Positions 1-8,145 of a DNA stretch of 64,000 nt are shown in pieces. Positions within the stretch are counted from its first letter, which is position 1; each line of letters starts with the position of its first letter. The position numbers and the translations under genes are program-made. The notes beneath the pieces were generated by a model. It did not search any database. It had not been told where the DNA came from and saw nothing but the letters and a program-made list of their open reading frames with translations. This DNA comes from CAZMBI01 sp964564675 (GTDB lineage Bacteria; Pseudomonadota; Alphaproteobacteria; Rickettsiales; UBA3002): NCBI GenBank assembly GCA_964564675.1, contig CAZMBI010000007.1, positions 31,186 through 95,185 of the forward strand, in the 5' to 3' direction.

Positions 1-648
1 ATCGGTTACGACCACATCGGCATCACGCACGGCCTCGCGCGGGTTAGTGCAATACACCAGGGCGTCGGGATCGCCGAAATCCAGTCGCGGCGGGAAATTC
101 TCCGGCGTCGCGATGCGCAGCGTAAAGCCCAGCATAATAGCCGCTTCCATCCAGCTATGGCAGACATTATTGCCGTCACCGCACCAAGCGACGACCTTGC
201 CGGCGATTTCGCCGAACTGCTCGCGGATGGTGAACAGGTCCGCCATCAATTGACAAGGGTGATGCAGGTCCGTCAGGCCGTTGATCACCGGGATACTGGC
301 ATATTCGGCCAGCTCCTCCAGCGTGGCGTGATAATTTGAGCGCAGCATGAGGGCGTGCACATAGCGCGAGAGCACTTGCGCCGTATCGGCCACCGTTTCC
401 CCGCGACCCAGCTGTAAATCCTGCTTTTGTAAAACGATCGCCTGCCCGCCAAGCTCCTGTATTGCCACTTCGAACGATACCCGCGTGCGGGTGGAGGGTT
501 TTTCAAAGATCATCGCCAGCGTCCTGCCGGTTAGTTCACGGCGTAAAACGCCCTGCCGACGCTCGGCCTTCAGTGTTGCGGCAAGCGCGAACATCGCTTC
601 CAGCTCATCGGCCGACTGGCCCATCAAATGGATAAAATCACGACTCAT
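1..648 (-). CDS. argF: Ornithine carbamoyltransferase (3' end outside window)
   Basis: Transfers the carbamoyl group of carbamoyl phosphate to ornithine to give citrulline in cytoplasmic arginine synthesis. The reverse-strand frame from ATG 648 runs open to base 1 (216 codons, the N-terminal two thirds of a protein of about 300 aa). It begins MSRDFIHLMGQS and carries the carbamoyl-phosphate loop STRTR and the HPCQ motif diagnostic of ornithine/aspartate carbamoyltransferases. Its ATG overlaps the TGA of argD as ATGA (645-648), so the two are probably translationally coupled. The C-terminal ornithine-binding part lies beyond the window edge. Family call is secure; anabolic rather than catabolic use is inferred from the argD neighbour. 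Confidence 0.95.
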   Translation of the reverse strand, partial: MSRDFIHLMGQSADELEAMFALAATLKAERRQGVLRRELTGRTLAMIFEKPSTRTRVSFEVAIQELGGQAIVLQKQDLQLGRGETVADTAQVLSRYVHALMLRSNYHATLEELAEYASIPVINGLTDLHHPCQLMADLFTIREQFGEIAGKVVAWCGDGNNVCHSWMEAAIMLGFTLRIATPENFPPRLDFGDPDALVYCTNPREAVRDADVVVTD

Positions 649-1823
649 CGGGCTTCCTCCTGTAATACACGGTGCAGGATGTCCATCGCCTGATCGATGT
701 GCTCGGATGCCACAATCAACGGCGGCACGAAGCGCAGCACATCGCCGTAAGCCGGCGCCACCAGCAGGCCGTGCGGGCGCAGCCTGTCAGCAACCGTGCG
801 CGCCGGCACGTGCAGGGCCAGCCCCTGCATCAAGCCCCAACCACGCACCTCGGCCACCAGCGCCGGATGCTCGGCGGCGCAGGCGCGCAGGCGCGCGTGC
901 AGATATTCGCCCATGGCGCGTACATGATCAAAAAACCCTTCGGCCAGCATGACATCAAGCACGGCGTTGGCAACCGCCATCGCCAGCGGGTTGCTGCCAT
1001 AGGTAGAGCCGTGACAGCCCGGTGTAAGACTTTCGGCAACGGCCGCAGACACCAGACACGCCCCGAGCGGAAATCCGTTTCCGATGCCTTTAGCGCAGGT
1101 GATGATATCCGGGTGCACGCCCGATTGCTCGCTGGTGAACAGCGCACCAGTCCGACCATAACCGCACTGTACTTCGTCAAAACAAAGCAGCAGCCCGTGC
1201 GCATCACACAGTGCTCGCAGACCAGCAAGAAATTCCGGCGCGGCCACATGCACCCCACCCTCGCCCTGGACCGGTTCAAGCAATATGCCGGCGGTCTCCC
1301 CGGTAACAGCCGCCTTGACCGCTTCCAGATCGTTCAGCGGTACTTGGTCAAAACCTTCCAGCAGCGGGGCAAAGCCCTCGCGGGCAATGGCGTTGCCGCC
1401 GGCGGAAATGCACGCCATCGAGCGCCCGTGAAAGCCGTTTTCAAAGGTGATGAGGCGATAGCGTTTCGCATCACCCGTGGCATAGTGGTAGCGGCGGCTG
1501 AATTTGATCGCCGCTTCCAGCGCTTCCGCCCCGGAGGAACAGAAAAACGCCGATTCCAACGGGCTGTTGGCGATCAGGCGCGCGGCAAAGTCTGCGAGTG
1601 GCTGGTTAAGATAATTATTGGAGCAATGCCACAGAAGCTCTGCCTGATCCTTTAATGCCGCCACCACATGCGGGTGGCCATGCCCCAGCGCGTTCACCGC
1701 GATACCGGCGGCGAAATCGAGATAGGGTGTCTCGTCGGTATCATACAGATACATCCCTTCGCCGCGCGCCATGGTAATCTCGGCACGCCGGTAAACCGGC
1801 AGATAGGGCGTCAGGCGGTGCAT
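645..1823 (-). CDS. argD: Acetylornithine/succinyldiaminopimelate aminotransferase
   Basis: Class III PLP aminotransferase, 392 aa, usual length. It converts N-acetylglutamate semialdehyde to N-acetylornithine, and in many bacteria also makes succinyl-diaminopimelate. Visible motifs: the PLP-phosphate segment SSGAEALEAAIK near residues 96-107, the FDEVQCGYGRTG segment with Asp216, and the Schiff-base Lys245 in ITCAKGIGNGFP. It lies immediately upstream of argF with a 4-bp stop/start overlap, an arrangement common in Alphaproteobacteria. No good Shine-Dalgarno precedes ATG 1823, but the start fits the family N-terminus. A terminator-like hairpin lies about 60 bp upstream. Confidence 0.95.
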   Translation of the reverse strand: MHRLTPYLPVYRRAEITMARGEGMYLYDTDETPYLDFAAGIAVNALGHGHPHVVAALKDQAELLWHCSNNYLNQPLADFAARLIANSPLESAFFCSSGAEALEAAIKFSRRYHYATGDAKRYRLITFENGFHGRSMACISAGGNAIAREGFAPLLEGFDQVPLNDLEAVKAAVTGETAGILLEPVQGEGGVHVAAPEFLAGLRALCDAHGLLLCFDEVQCGYGRTGALFTSEQSGVHPDIITCAKGIGNGFPLGACLVSAAVAESLTPGCHGSTYGSNPLAMAVANAVLDVMLAEGFFDHVRAMGEYLHARLRACAAEHPALVAEVRGWGLMQGLALHVPARTVADRLRPHGLLVAPAYGDVLRFVPPLIVASEHIDQAMDILHRVLQEEAR

Positions 1824-1882
1824 AAAAGACGTTTAGGAGGACGACGGGGGAAAATCAATCATTATCCCGGAAAGCGGGCAAC

Positions 1883-1939
1883 AAAAAGCCCCCGGCGACG
1901 GTTACCTTGGATGGAGAGGCTACGTGCTGGTCGGGGGCT
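1883..1939 (-). terminator. Terminator-like hairpin upstream of argD
   Basis: On the reverse strand, 1932-1939 and 1887-1894 form a perfect 8-bp arm (AGCCCCCG with CGGGGGCT), followed by five T residues (A-run 1883-1887 on the plus strand). The loop is long, about 37 nt. It sits after the DUF465 gene (2013-2216) and about 60 bp before argD. It either ends DUF465 transcription or is an attenuator-type leader for argD-argF; the unusually long loop leaves both open. Confidence 0.6.
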
Positions 1940-1948
1940 CTTGTCAAT

Positions 1949-1966
1949 GGGGCAAGGTATTGCCCC
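1949..1966. other. Small perfect hairpin between argD and DUF465 gene
   Basis: GGGGCAA, a four-base loop GGTA, then TTGCCCC: a 7-bp perfect stem. No T-run follows on either strand, so it is not a standard terminator. It lies just upstream of the larger argD hairpin and may be part of the same leader or end region. Confidence 0.4.
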
Positions 1967-2012
1967 TCTCGTATGCCGGGACTATGTTGCCGCCGGCACA
2001 TTCACATAATCC

Positions 2013-2216
2013 TTACGCGATGTCACCGCCGCTCTGGCTCTGGCGATGATGATGCGGCAGGATGCGTTCCAGTTCTTCCTTTATCAGCAGCTTTTGCTTT
2101 TTCAACGTTTGAATGACCGTAAAATCCGGCAGCGGTCGGTGCGATTCTTCATCCACCATAGCGCTTAATTTGGCATGCTTGTTTTCTAACGCCGAAATAT
2201 GAGCTGCGAGCGACAT
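2013..2216 (-). CDS. DUF465 (YdcH-like) small protein
   Basis: Small coiled-coil protein of 67 aa: MSLAAHISALENKHAKL, a charged middle and a KKQKLLIKEELERI segment, the pattern of the DUF465/YdcH family, whose function is not known. The start at 2216 has a good Shine-Dalgarno (GGAGAG) four to five bases upstream. It is divergent from a second DUF465 gene at 2537-2749, across a 320-bp AT-rich spacer. The C-terminus is short and His/Gln-rich. Confidence 0.8.
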   Translation of the reverse strand: MSLAAHISALENKHAKLSAMVDEESHRPLPDFTVIQTLKKQKLLIKEELERILPHHHRQSQSGGDIA

Positions 2217-2484
2217 AAACTCTCCATTCTTTATCTAATTAAACAACGACATAAATTGCGGAAATGTGGCGGTGCCGGATGTGCTTCCGACATGAACTGA
2301 AGCCAACTAACTAACCTCTTATATAAAAGCAAATCGGTCTTTGTATTTCAAGCAAAAAAAACGTCAAGTTTTAATTATATTTTTTCAACGGGTATTGACA
2401 TATCCGCTATCCCTTTGTGGCATTTAGGTTCTGCTCATAGAATGAACGCTCGTTAAAAATCCATTAGATGGACCGGCGCGTTTC

Positions 2485-2493
2485 TGCTATAAT
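2485..2493 (+). promoter_or_regulatory. Extended -10 promoter in the 2217-2536 spacer
   Basis: TGCTATAAT is a perfect extended -10 element (TGn plus TATAAT at 2488-2493), 44 bp before ATG 2537; no strong -35 is needed or seen. Upstream in the same spacer is a TTGACA at 2395-2400, without a convincing partner at 17 bp. The rest of the 320-bp spacer is AT-rich and shows no gene; it must hold the divergent promoters of both DUF465 genes. Confidence 0.5.
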
Positions 2494-2536
2494 CTGGTGT
2501 TGCAATGCAATATCACCTTAAGCGCTAACCAAATGG

Positions 2537-2749
2537 ATGAATCAGACTATGGACGACGAAGTAGTTCTCGTGCGGGAGCTTGACGACCTGCGTACACAAC
2601 ATCGGCAAATTGACCATGCCATACATGACCTGCTTGAAGCACCTTACGCCGACCAATTGCAACTGGCGCGGCTGAAGCGCGAGAAATTACGACTCAAAGA
2701 CGCCATCTGCCAGCTGGAAGAGCAGATTTATCCGGACATTATCGCGTAA
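2537..2749 (+). CDS. Second DUF465 (YdcH-like) small protein
   Basis: 70 aa, almost entirely charged helix: LVRELDDLRTQHRQIDHAI at residues 11-29, then ARLKREKLRLKDAICQLEEQI. It matches the DUF465 family in length and heptad-like pattern and is related in pattern to the product of 2013-2216. A second in-frame ATG at 2549 (MDDEVVL) is an equally good start; neither has a clear Shine-Dalgarno. It ends 12 bp before the convergent htpG stop. Function unknown. Confidence 0.75.
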   Translation: MNQTMDDEVVLVRELDDLRTQHRQIDHAIHDLLEAPYADQLQLARLKREKLRLKDAICQLEEQIYPDIIA

Positions 2750-2761
2750 ATCGCAGGCAGC

Positions 2762-4657
2762 TCAGGCCAGCAATGCATTCATCCGCTGCGCAAAAGCGGC
2801 GGGGTCCGCCGGCGGTTCGCCTTCCAGCAGTTTGGCCTGATCAAGCAACAGCCAGCCCATCCGCTCAAAATCCGCGCCGTCGCTGGTTGCCTCGAGCTTT
2901 TTGATCACGGCATGTTCCGGATTGATTTCCAGAATCTTGGGCATCGCTTGCGGCAGCTGCTTGTTTTCCAGCAGGAAGCGCTCAAGACGCAATTCCATAT
3001 CACCGGCGCCGATGCCAAGACACACCGGGCTTTCGGAGAGTTTATCCGTGACCCGCACTTCGCGCACAGCCTCGCCATATAGCTGCTTCAGGCGCTCAAT
3101 AAGCGAAGACACGTCTGGCTTGTCGGTTGCGGTTTCAGCCGTCTCCGAGGTGTCTTGTGCCTCCTCCTCAGGCGCAAATTGCTTGAGGTCTTCTCCGGCT
3201 CGGGTCACCGATTTGAAATCCTTGCCCTGATATTTGGGGTGCACGCTGAGCCAGAAATCATCGACATGATCGGCCAGCAGCAATACCTCCACACCGTATT
3301 TACGGAAACCCTCCAGCTGCGGGCTGCGCCGCAAAGACGCCACGTCATCGCCGGTGATCACATAAATCGCTTCCTGCCCCTCCTTCATGCGGGCGATATA
3401 GTCTTCCAGACTGACCATTTGGCTGTCGCTGTGGGTGCTCCAGAAACGGCAGGTTTCTAAAATCTTGTCTTTGGGTACATCGCTTTCGCACAGCCCTTCC
3501 TTGATGACCGGGCCGAAATTGTTCCAAAAGCCGATATAGTCGACCGGCTCCTTCTTCGCTTTTTTGATCAGCTCGTTGAGCACCTTGTTGACGATCCCGT
3601 CACGGATTTTGCGCACGACCGGATTGGCCTGCAGGGTTTCTCGGCTGATATTCAGCGGCAGGTCTTCCGAATCGATAATCCCGCGCAGAAAACGCAGATA
3701 TTGCGGGATCAGTTCGATACCCTCATCGGTGATGAATACGCGTTTAACGTATAATTTCACACGCCGGCGGCGTTCGGGATGATACAGATCAAACGGCTTC
3801 ATCGACGGGATGAACAGCAGGCTGGTATATTCAATCACCCCTTCCGCCTTGTTATGTAGCGTCAGCCAGGGCTCATCAGGCATATGGCTGACATGGTGAT
3901 AAAACTCCTTATATTGCTCGGGCGTGATCTCGGATTTCGAGCGTGCCCACAGGGCCGAGCCGGTATTGACGATTTCTTCCGTGCCGTCTTCCTGTATCAG
4001 CGCGATGGGAAAGGAAATATGGTCGGAGTAGGTCTGCGCGATATGGCGCAGCTTGAAGCGGTCGAGATAGGTGGCGCGCTCGTCTTCTTTAATGTGCAAG
4101 ATGATGCTGGTGCCGCGCGGGCGGTCTGCAGCCGGTTCCACCGTAAAGCTGCCGCTGCCATCTGATAGCCAGTGCCAGGCCTGCTCCTCGCCGGCTTTGC
4201 GGCTTAAGACTTCTACTTTTTCCGCCACCATAAAGCTGGAATAAAACCCGACGCCGAACTGTCCGATCAGGCTCATATCCTTCTGATTGTCGCCGGTCAT
4301 TTGCGAGACGAATTCCTGCGTGCCGGATTTGGCGATGGTACCCAAATCGGTGATGAGGTTATCGCGGTTCATGCCGATGCCGTTATCGGTCACAGTGATG
4401 GTATTGGCCTCGCTATCGATCGACAGCGTGATTTTAAGCTCCTTATCGTCGCCGTACAGGCTGTCATCCTGCAGTGCTTCGTAACGCAGCTTGTCGCAGG
4501 CATCGGAGGCGTTGGAGATTAATTCGCGAAGGAAAATGTCCTTATTGGTGTATAAGGAATGGATCATCAACTGCAACACTTTGGCGATTTCAGCTGAAAA
4601 CTGAACGGATTCGGCGGCCGGTTGATCTTCCGGTTTGGATTTAGTCGCGGTTGCCAT
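2762..4657 (-). CDS. htpG: Chaperone protein HtpG (Hsp90)
   Basis: Cytosolic Hsp90 chaperone, 631 aa, about the E. coli length. The N-terminal GHKL ATPase shows the three nucleotide-site motifs NASDACDKLR, DNGIGM and GQFGVGFYS; the middle-domain arginine motif is in NISRETLQ; a charged spacer rich in Glu/Thr (EEEAQDTSETAETATDK) precedes the C-terminal dimerisation domain. ATG 4657 is preceded by AGGAG. The gene is transcribed alone and divergently from the ankyrin gene; no heat-shock element could be identified with confidence. Confidence 0.97.
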   Translation of the reverse strand: MATATKSKPEDQPAAESVQFSAEIAKVLQLMIHSLYTNKDIFLRELISNASDACDKLRYEALQDDSLYGDDKELKITLSIDSEANTITVTDNGIGMNRDNLITDLGTIAKSGTQEFVSQMTGDNQKDMSLIGQFGVGFYSSFMVAEKVEVLSRKAGEEQAWHWLSDGSGSFTVEPAADRPRGTSIILHIKEDERATYLDRFKLRHIAQTYSDHISFPIALIQEDGTEEIVNTGSALWARSKSEITPEQYKEFYHHVSHMPDEPWLTLHNKAEGVIEYTSLLFIPSMKPFDLYHPERRRRVKLYVKRVFITDEGIELIPQYLRFLRGIIDSEDLPLNISRETLQANPVVRKIRDGIVNKVLNELIKKAKKEPVDYIGFWNNFGPVIKEGLCESDVPKDKILETCRFWSTHSDSQMVSLEDYIARMKEGQEAIYVITGDDVASLRRSPQLEGFRKYGVEVLLLADHVDDFWLSVHPKYQGKDFKSVTRAGEDLKQFAPEEEAQDTSETAETATDKPDVSSLIERLKQLYGEAVREVRVTDKLSESPVCLGIGAGDMELRLERFLLENKQLPQAMPKILEINPEHAVIKKLEATSDGADFERMGWLLLDQAKLLEGEPPADPAAFAQRMNALLA

Positions 4658-4772
4658 ACACTATGCTCCTGATTGCGGGTTGTTTTATACAACCCAGATA
4701 TGGGACGGCTTAACAAAAATGCAAGTTGCTGCTACAATGGGAATTAATAAAACAGAAAGATTTCCTGTTATC

Positions 4773-5660
4773 ATGCCTTTACGCATCTGCATGGCACTAT
4801 GCGCCGCGTTGTTAATGACTATGCCAGCGCATGGCGGCCAGCCCTCCAAGCCAATGCACAAAACCCTCAAAGATGAAGTGGTCTATCGGGTCTCGCTTGG
4901 TAAGCCTGAAGACGTCAAAATGCTGGTGGAGCGCCTGGGCAACCCCAATGCAGTGGATAATATGGGCTGGCCGTTGCTGGCGATTGCCGCCTCACGCACG
5001 GATGAAGCGGCGCTGGATGTGGTCAAAGCGCTTGTCGAGTTAGGAGCGGACGTGAATTATCACGGCGGGCGGATGAATTATCCGCTGATGTTTGCCGTGC
5101 AAAGCGGGCAACCGGAAGTTGTCAAATACCTGCTGGAACAGGGCGCCAACTACCGCGTCACCGACCCGTATGGGGTGAAAGTCGTAGATTTCGCCCGACA
5201 AAGCGGTAATGAGGAAGTCATCGACCTGATCGAAACCGCCATCAACGAAGATGTGATGAATCTGGCGCGTGTGCGTAGCCAGAAATATTTAGACAAAATC
5301 ACCCGTGAGCTCGCATTTCATGCCTGCGCCATGCAATATTACACGTATTATTATGCCTCGGAACAAGATCCCATTCCCAAGGGAGAGCAGAAAGCAACCC
5401 TAGAAAAACACAAACATAAAATAGGCCGCAGTATCGGCGATTTGACCACGCTGTTCCGGGTACCTAAACCGGAAACCGATGAGATTTTTCATGAAGCGCG
5501 CAGCCGCATATTTAATGAGCTGGAAAACCTGATTTCCAACCGCTGGCGGCGGATTAAAGGAGTCGGCAAGCCCGGCGATATGGAAGAACGCTGCAACCGC
5601 CTGACCGAAGAATGGCACGAAGGCATCTTCGATAAGGAACAGCTGGATAAAGAGCTGTAA
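4773..5660 (+). CDS. Exported ankyrin-repeat protein
   Basis: 295 aa from ATG 4773, chosen because it gives a signal peptide (MPLRICMALCAALLMTMPAHG); the frame stays open upstream to 4635 but that stretch has no signal sequence and overlaps htpG. Residues about 40-130 hold two to three ankyrin repeats (GWPLLAIAAS, VKALVELGADVNYHGG, YPLMFAVQSGQPEVVKYLLEQGANY). The C-terminal half is a charged helical region of unknown role. Ankyrin repeats bind proteins; here the export signal suggests a periplasmic partner. No enzymatic motif seen. Confidence 0.75.
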   Translation: MPLRICMALCAALLMTMPAHGGQPSKPMHKTLKDEVVYRVSLGKPEDVKMLVERLGNPNAVDNMGWPLLAIAASRTDEAALDVVKALVELGADVNYHGGRMNYPLMFAVQSGQPEVVKYLLEQGANYRVTDPYGVKVVDFARQSGNEEVIDLIETAINEDVMNLARVRSQKYLDKITRELAFHACAMQYYTYYYASEQDPIPKGEQKATLEKHKHKIGRSIGDLTTLFRVPKPETDEIFHEARSRIFNELENLISNRWRRIKGVGKPGDMEERCNRLTEEWHEGIFDKEQLDKEL

Positions 5661-5671
5661 TCACAAGAGTG

Positions 5672-6232
5672 TTATTGTTTTTTCGCTATCAGCTTAATCT
5701 CTAACGGAATTTTCAGCGAGACCCATTCGCCGGTGGGATCGGACGCTTTCCCGATATGAAAATCCATACGGTTCAGCATGGTGGCGGCATTCACCTCGGC
5801 GCGCTCGCCTTCTATGGCGATGCTGGCATCAAGCGTTACCGGCACCGAGTGGCCGCGCATGGATAACATTCCCTCCACACGATAGCGATCATCACCTTTT
5901 TCCAGCGGCACAAAAGTTTCCGCCAGATAGGTCGCCCTGGGATTGTTTTTACTGTTCAGCCAGTCCGATTGCGGCAGGGTTTTATCGTAGGTGGTATCAC
6001 CGGTGACGGCTGAGGTCAGATCGACCGTGATCATAACCCGCGATTCATCCAGCTGGTGCGGGTTAAACCGGATATCACCGCTGAATTGGCTGAACCGGCC
6101 GGTAAACTCACTACCGGCATGGGTGCCGCTAAAACGGATATGGCTTTGCTCCGGCTTGATTTGCCACTGCGCTGCCATAGCCGCTACCGGCAGCAGCATC
6201 GCCATCAACCAGAAAGTCAGCAAGTATTTCAT
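5672..6232 (-). CDS. YceI family periplasmic protein (last gene of operon)
   Basis: 186 aa with a clear signal peptide (MKYLLTFWLMAMLLPVAAMA, cleavage before AQW). The fold signature of the YceI lipocalin-like family, known to bind polyisoprenoids, is visible: WQIKPEQSHIRFSGTHAG at the N-terminus and SMRGHSVPVTLD in the middle. Its ATG overlaps the end of the cytochrome b561 gene by 4 bp. A second YceI protein lies on the other side of that cytochrome, a common YceI-b561-YceI arrangement. A role with quinones or isoprenoids is family knowledge plus inference. Confidence 0.88.
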   Translation of the reverse strand: MKYLLTFWLMAMLLPVAAMAAQWQIKPEQSHIRFSGTHAGSEFTGRFSQFSGDIRFNPHQLDESRVMITVDLTSAVTGDTTYDKTLPQSDWLNSKNNPRATYLAETFVPLEKGDDRYRVEGMLSMRGHSVPVTLDASIAIEGERAEVNAATMLNRMDFHIGKASDPTGEWVSLKIPLEIKLIAKKQ

Positions 6233-6810
6233 GACGGCCTCCGTGGCGTGATGAACGGCACCATTCGCGCAAGCACGGCATCGCGGTCAATAAAATGATG
6301 TTTCAGCGCCGCGCCGATATGGATGCACAATAAACCCAGCGTCGCCAGTGCCATATATTCATGGCCCGCTTTAAACCAGCCTTCATAAAGCTGTTTGTGC
6401 TGCGCTTCGGCCAGCCAGGGAATATGCGGCCACTCGAACAGGCCGAATACCACCGTCGGCAGGCCGAGCGGGCTTGAGGAGACCATCGCCCAGCCCAGCA
6501 GCGGTATGGTAATCATAAACACATAAAAGGTGACATGCGACGTGTGAGCGGCCACACGCTCCCAACGCGGCATATGCGAGGGCAAGGCCGGGGCCGCATG
6601 GGTTAAGCGCCAACCCAGCCGGACCACGCTGAGCAGCAAAACCGTCAGGCCAAGCGATTTATGCCATTGATATATCTTATAGGCCAGCGCCTGAGTTTGT
6701 TTATCCTTGATGGCGTCTTCCATCCACAAACCGGAGGCCAGTTGCAGAATGATCGCCAGCGCAATTACCCAATGCAGCAATATGGCGATTCGCGTGTAGC
6801 GAGTGCTCAT
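6229..6810 (-). CDS. Cytochrome b561 family membrane protein
   Basis: 193 aa with four hydrophobic segments: IAILLHWVIALAIILQLASG, LGLTVLLLSVVRLGW, HVTFYVFMITIPLLGWAM and YMALATLGLLCIHIGAALKHHF. Histidines in helices 1, 2 and 4 match the haem-b ligands of the bacterial cytochrome b561 (CybB) family, which oxidises quinol or exchanges electrons with the periplasm. It is the middle gene between two YceI genes, 6 bp after the upstream one and overlapping the downstream one. Substrate is not known. Confidence 0.9.
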   Translation of the reverse strand: MSTRYTRIAILLHWVIALAIILQLASGLWMEDAIKDKQTQALAYKIYQWHKSLGLTVLLLSVVRLGWRLTHAAPALPSHMPRWERVAAHTSHVTFYVFMITIPLLGWAMVSSSPLGLPTVVFGLFEWPHIPWLAEAQHKQLYEGWFKAGHEYMALATLGLLCIHIGAALKHHFIDRDAVLARMVPFITPRRPS

Positions 6811-6816
6811 AATCGG

Positions 6817-7434
6817 CTACTCTTGACGCAGAAATTCAGCTTCAATCAAGAGCTTGACTTCATCTCCTACATTAGGCACCAGGTAATCCATCCCCCATTG
6901 CGACCGCCTGAGCGTGCCCTCCGCTGAAAACCCGAGCGCGGCGACATCGGCATACGGATGTTCTGCCATCGAGCCGTTGAACGTGACATCCAGTGTCACC
7001 GGCTGAGTCTCACCCAGCATGGTGAGTTCACCATGCACTTTGCCGGAACGCTCGCCCGTTTTCTCGATTTTCGTCGAAGTGAACATGATCTGCGGATATT
7101 GACCGGCATTAAAGAAATTCTCGCTGGTTTGCAGTTTCTTATCAAAATCTTTTTCTTTCGGTTTGGGATAGTCGGTTTCAACTGACATCGGGTCAACCGT
7201 CACATCAAGCCGGCTGTCCGTGATATTGCCCGGATCGAAAGCAAGCGTCGCATCAAATGCGGTAAACCGCGCCGTATAATCCGACAACCCCAGATGATTC
7301 ACTTTCCAGATCAGGCTGGCATGGGTTGGATCCAGCTTATAAGTACCGGCGGGCGCTTCAATTTCCACTTCGGCGCGCGCCGTAAACGCCACCAAAGCAG
7401 CAGACAACAAACTGACTAAAACTGTTTTCATCAC
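6817..7434 (-). CDS. YceI family periplasmic protein (first gene of operon)
   Basis: 205 aa; signal peptide MKTVLVSLLSAALVAFTARA, with ATG 7434 or 7431 (MMKTV) as start. Mature part has YKLDPTHASLIWKVNHLGLS, the typical YceI opening, and a GELTMLGETQPVTLDVTF segment. It differs enough from the 5672-6232 protein to suggest distinct ligands. Followed after 6 bp by the cytochrome b561 gene. The reverse-strand upstream AAGGGAGG is a good Shine-Dalgarno. Confidence 0.88.
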   Translation of the reverse strand: MMKTVLVSLLSAALVAFTARAEVEIEAPAGTYKLDPTHASLIWKVNHLGLSDYTARFTAFDATLAFDPGNITDSRLDVTVDPMSVETDYPKPKEKDFDKKLQTSENFFNAGQYPQIMFTSTKIEKTGERSGKVHGELTMLGETQPVTLDVTFNGSMAEHPYADVAALGFSAEGTLRRSQWGMDYLVPNVGDEVKLLIEAEFLRQE

Positions 7435-7449
7435 AAACCTCCCTTGATG

Positions 7450-8049
7450 TTAAGCAGCAAATAAACCATACGGTGTCGCCTCAGCCCGGCGCTTATCGGC
7501 CAGCGCCCCGGCGTACCATTTCAATTCTTTCAAAAAGCGATCCGTCGCCTTGCTCAGCCCGGCCGCCCCTTCACCCACCGGCGCACCCTGCTCATCCAGC
7601 GCAGTCTGAACGGGCCCGATGCCTAAAATGCTGGGAATGCAGACCATGCCCAGTTCCGCCAATAGCACACGCAAATGCATGGCCACACGCATCCCGGAAA
7701 AGCGACCGGCGGAATAGCTAGCGATACCCACCGGCCGCCATCCCCACTCTTCCAAATAGTGGTCTAGCATGTTTTTCAGTCCCGGCTGGATGGAGTGATT
7801 ATATTCTCCGGCTAACACAATGAACGCATCGGCGGCTTTGATCTGCCGGGCGAGCCGCTCCATATTGTCGGGCGCCTCACCGGCTGGGTATTCTTTATAC
7901 ATGCGATCCAGCATCGGTAAATCCACCGCTTTGGCATTGGCCACTTCCACCTGAAAGCCGTGCCGGGCTGCCTCCTGCTGCAAAAACGGGATAATACGCG
8001 CGCCGTTACTGTTGCGCCGGTAAGAGCCGAATAGAACCAACAATTTCAT
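7450..8049 (-). CDS. NADPH-dependent FMN reductase
   Basis: 199 aa flavodoxin-fold oxidoreductase. N-terminal MKLLVLFGSYRRNSNG is the FMN-phosphate loop of the NADPH-dependent FMN reductase family; LAGEYNHSIQPGLKNMLDH is the second FMN contact typical of ArsH/azoreductase-like members. ATG 8049 has AGGGAG five bases upstream; a GTG at 8055 is in frame but worse. It lies 15 bp upstream of the YceI operon and may be co-transcribed with it, which would fit a redox theme. Physiological substrate unknown. Confidence 0.85.
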   Translation of the reverse strand: MKLLVLFGSYRRNSNGARIIPFLQQEAARHGFQVEVANAKAVDLPMLDRMYKEYPAGEAPDNMERLARQIKAADAFIVLAGEYNHSIQPGLKNMLDHYLEEWGWRPVGIASYSAGRFSGMRVAMHLRVLLAELGMVCIPSILGIGPVQTALDEQGAPVGEGAAGLSKATDRFLKELKWYAGALADKRRAEATPYGLFAA

Positions 8050-8145
8050 AGCCACTCCCTGATTGATAGATCTAGAACTTAATCAGATTTCAACCGTGCG
8101 GCAAGTGGCAATAGCGGACTCAGATTGATTCTGAACTGCGAACAA

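Noticed and set aside
672..1655. Long open frame (327 codons) on the plus strand
   Set aside because: Antisense to argD, no family similarity, His/Arg-biased composition typical of a shadow frame.
2395..2425. TTGACA at 2395 as a sigma-70 promoter for the DUF465 gene
   Set aside because: No acceptable -10 at 16-18 bp; the extended -10 at 2485 is better placed.
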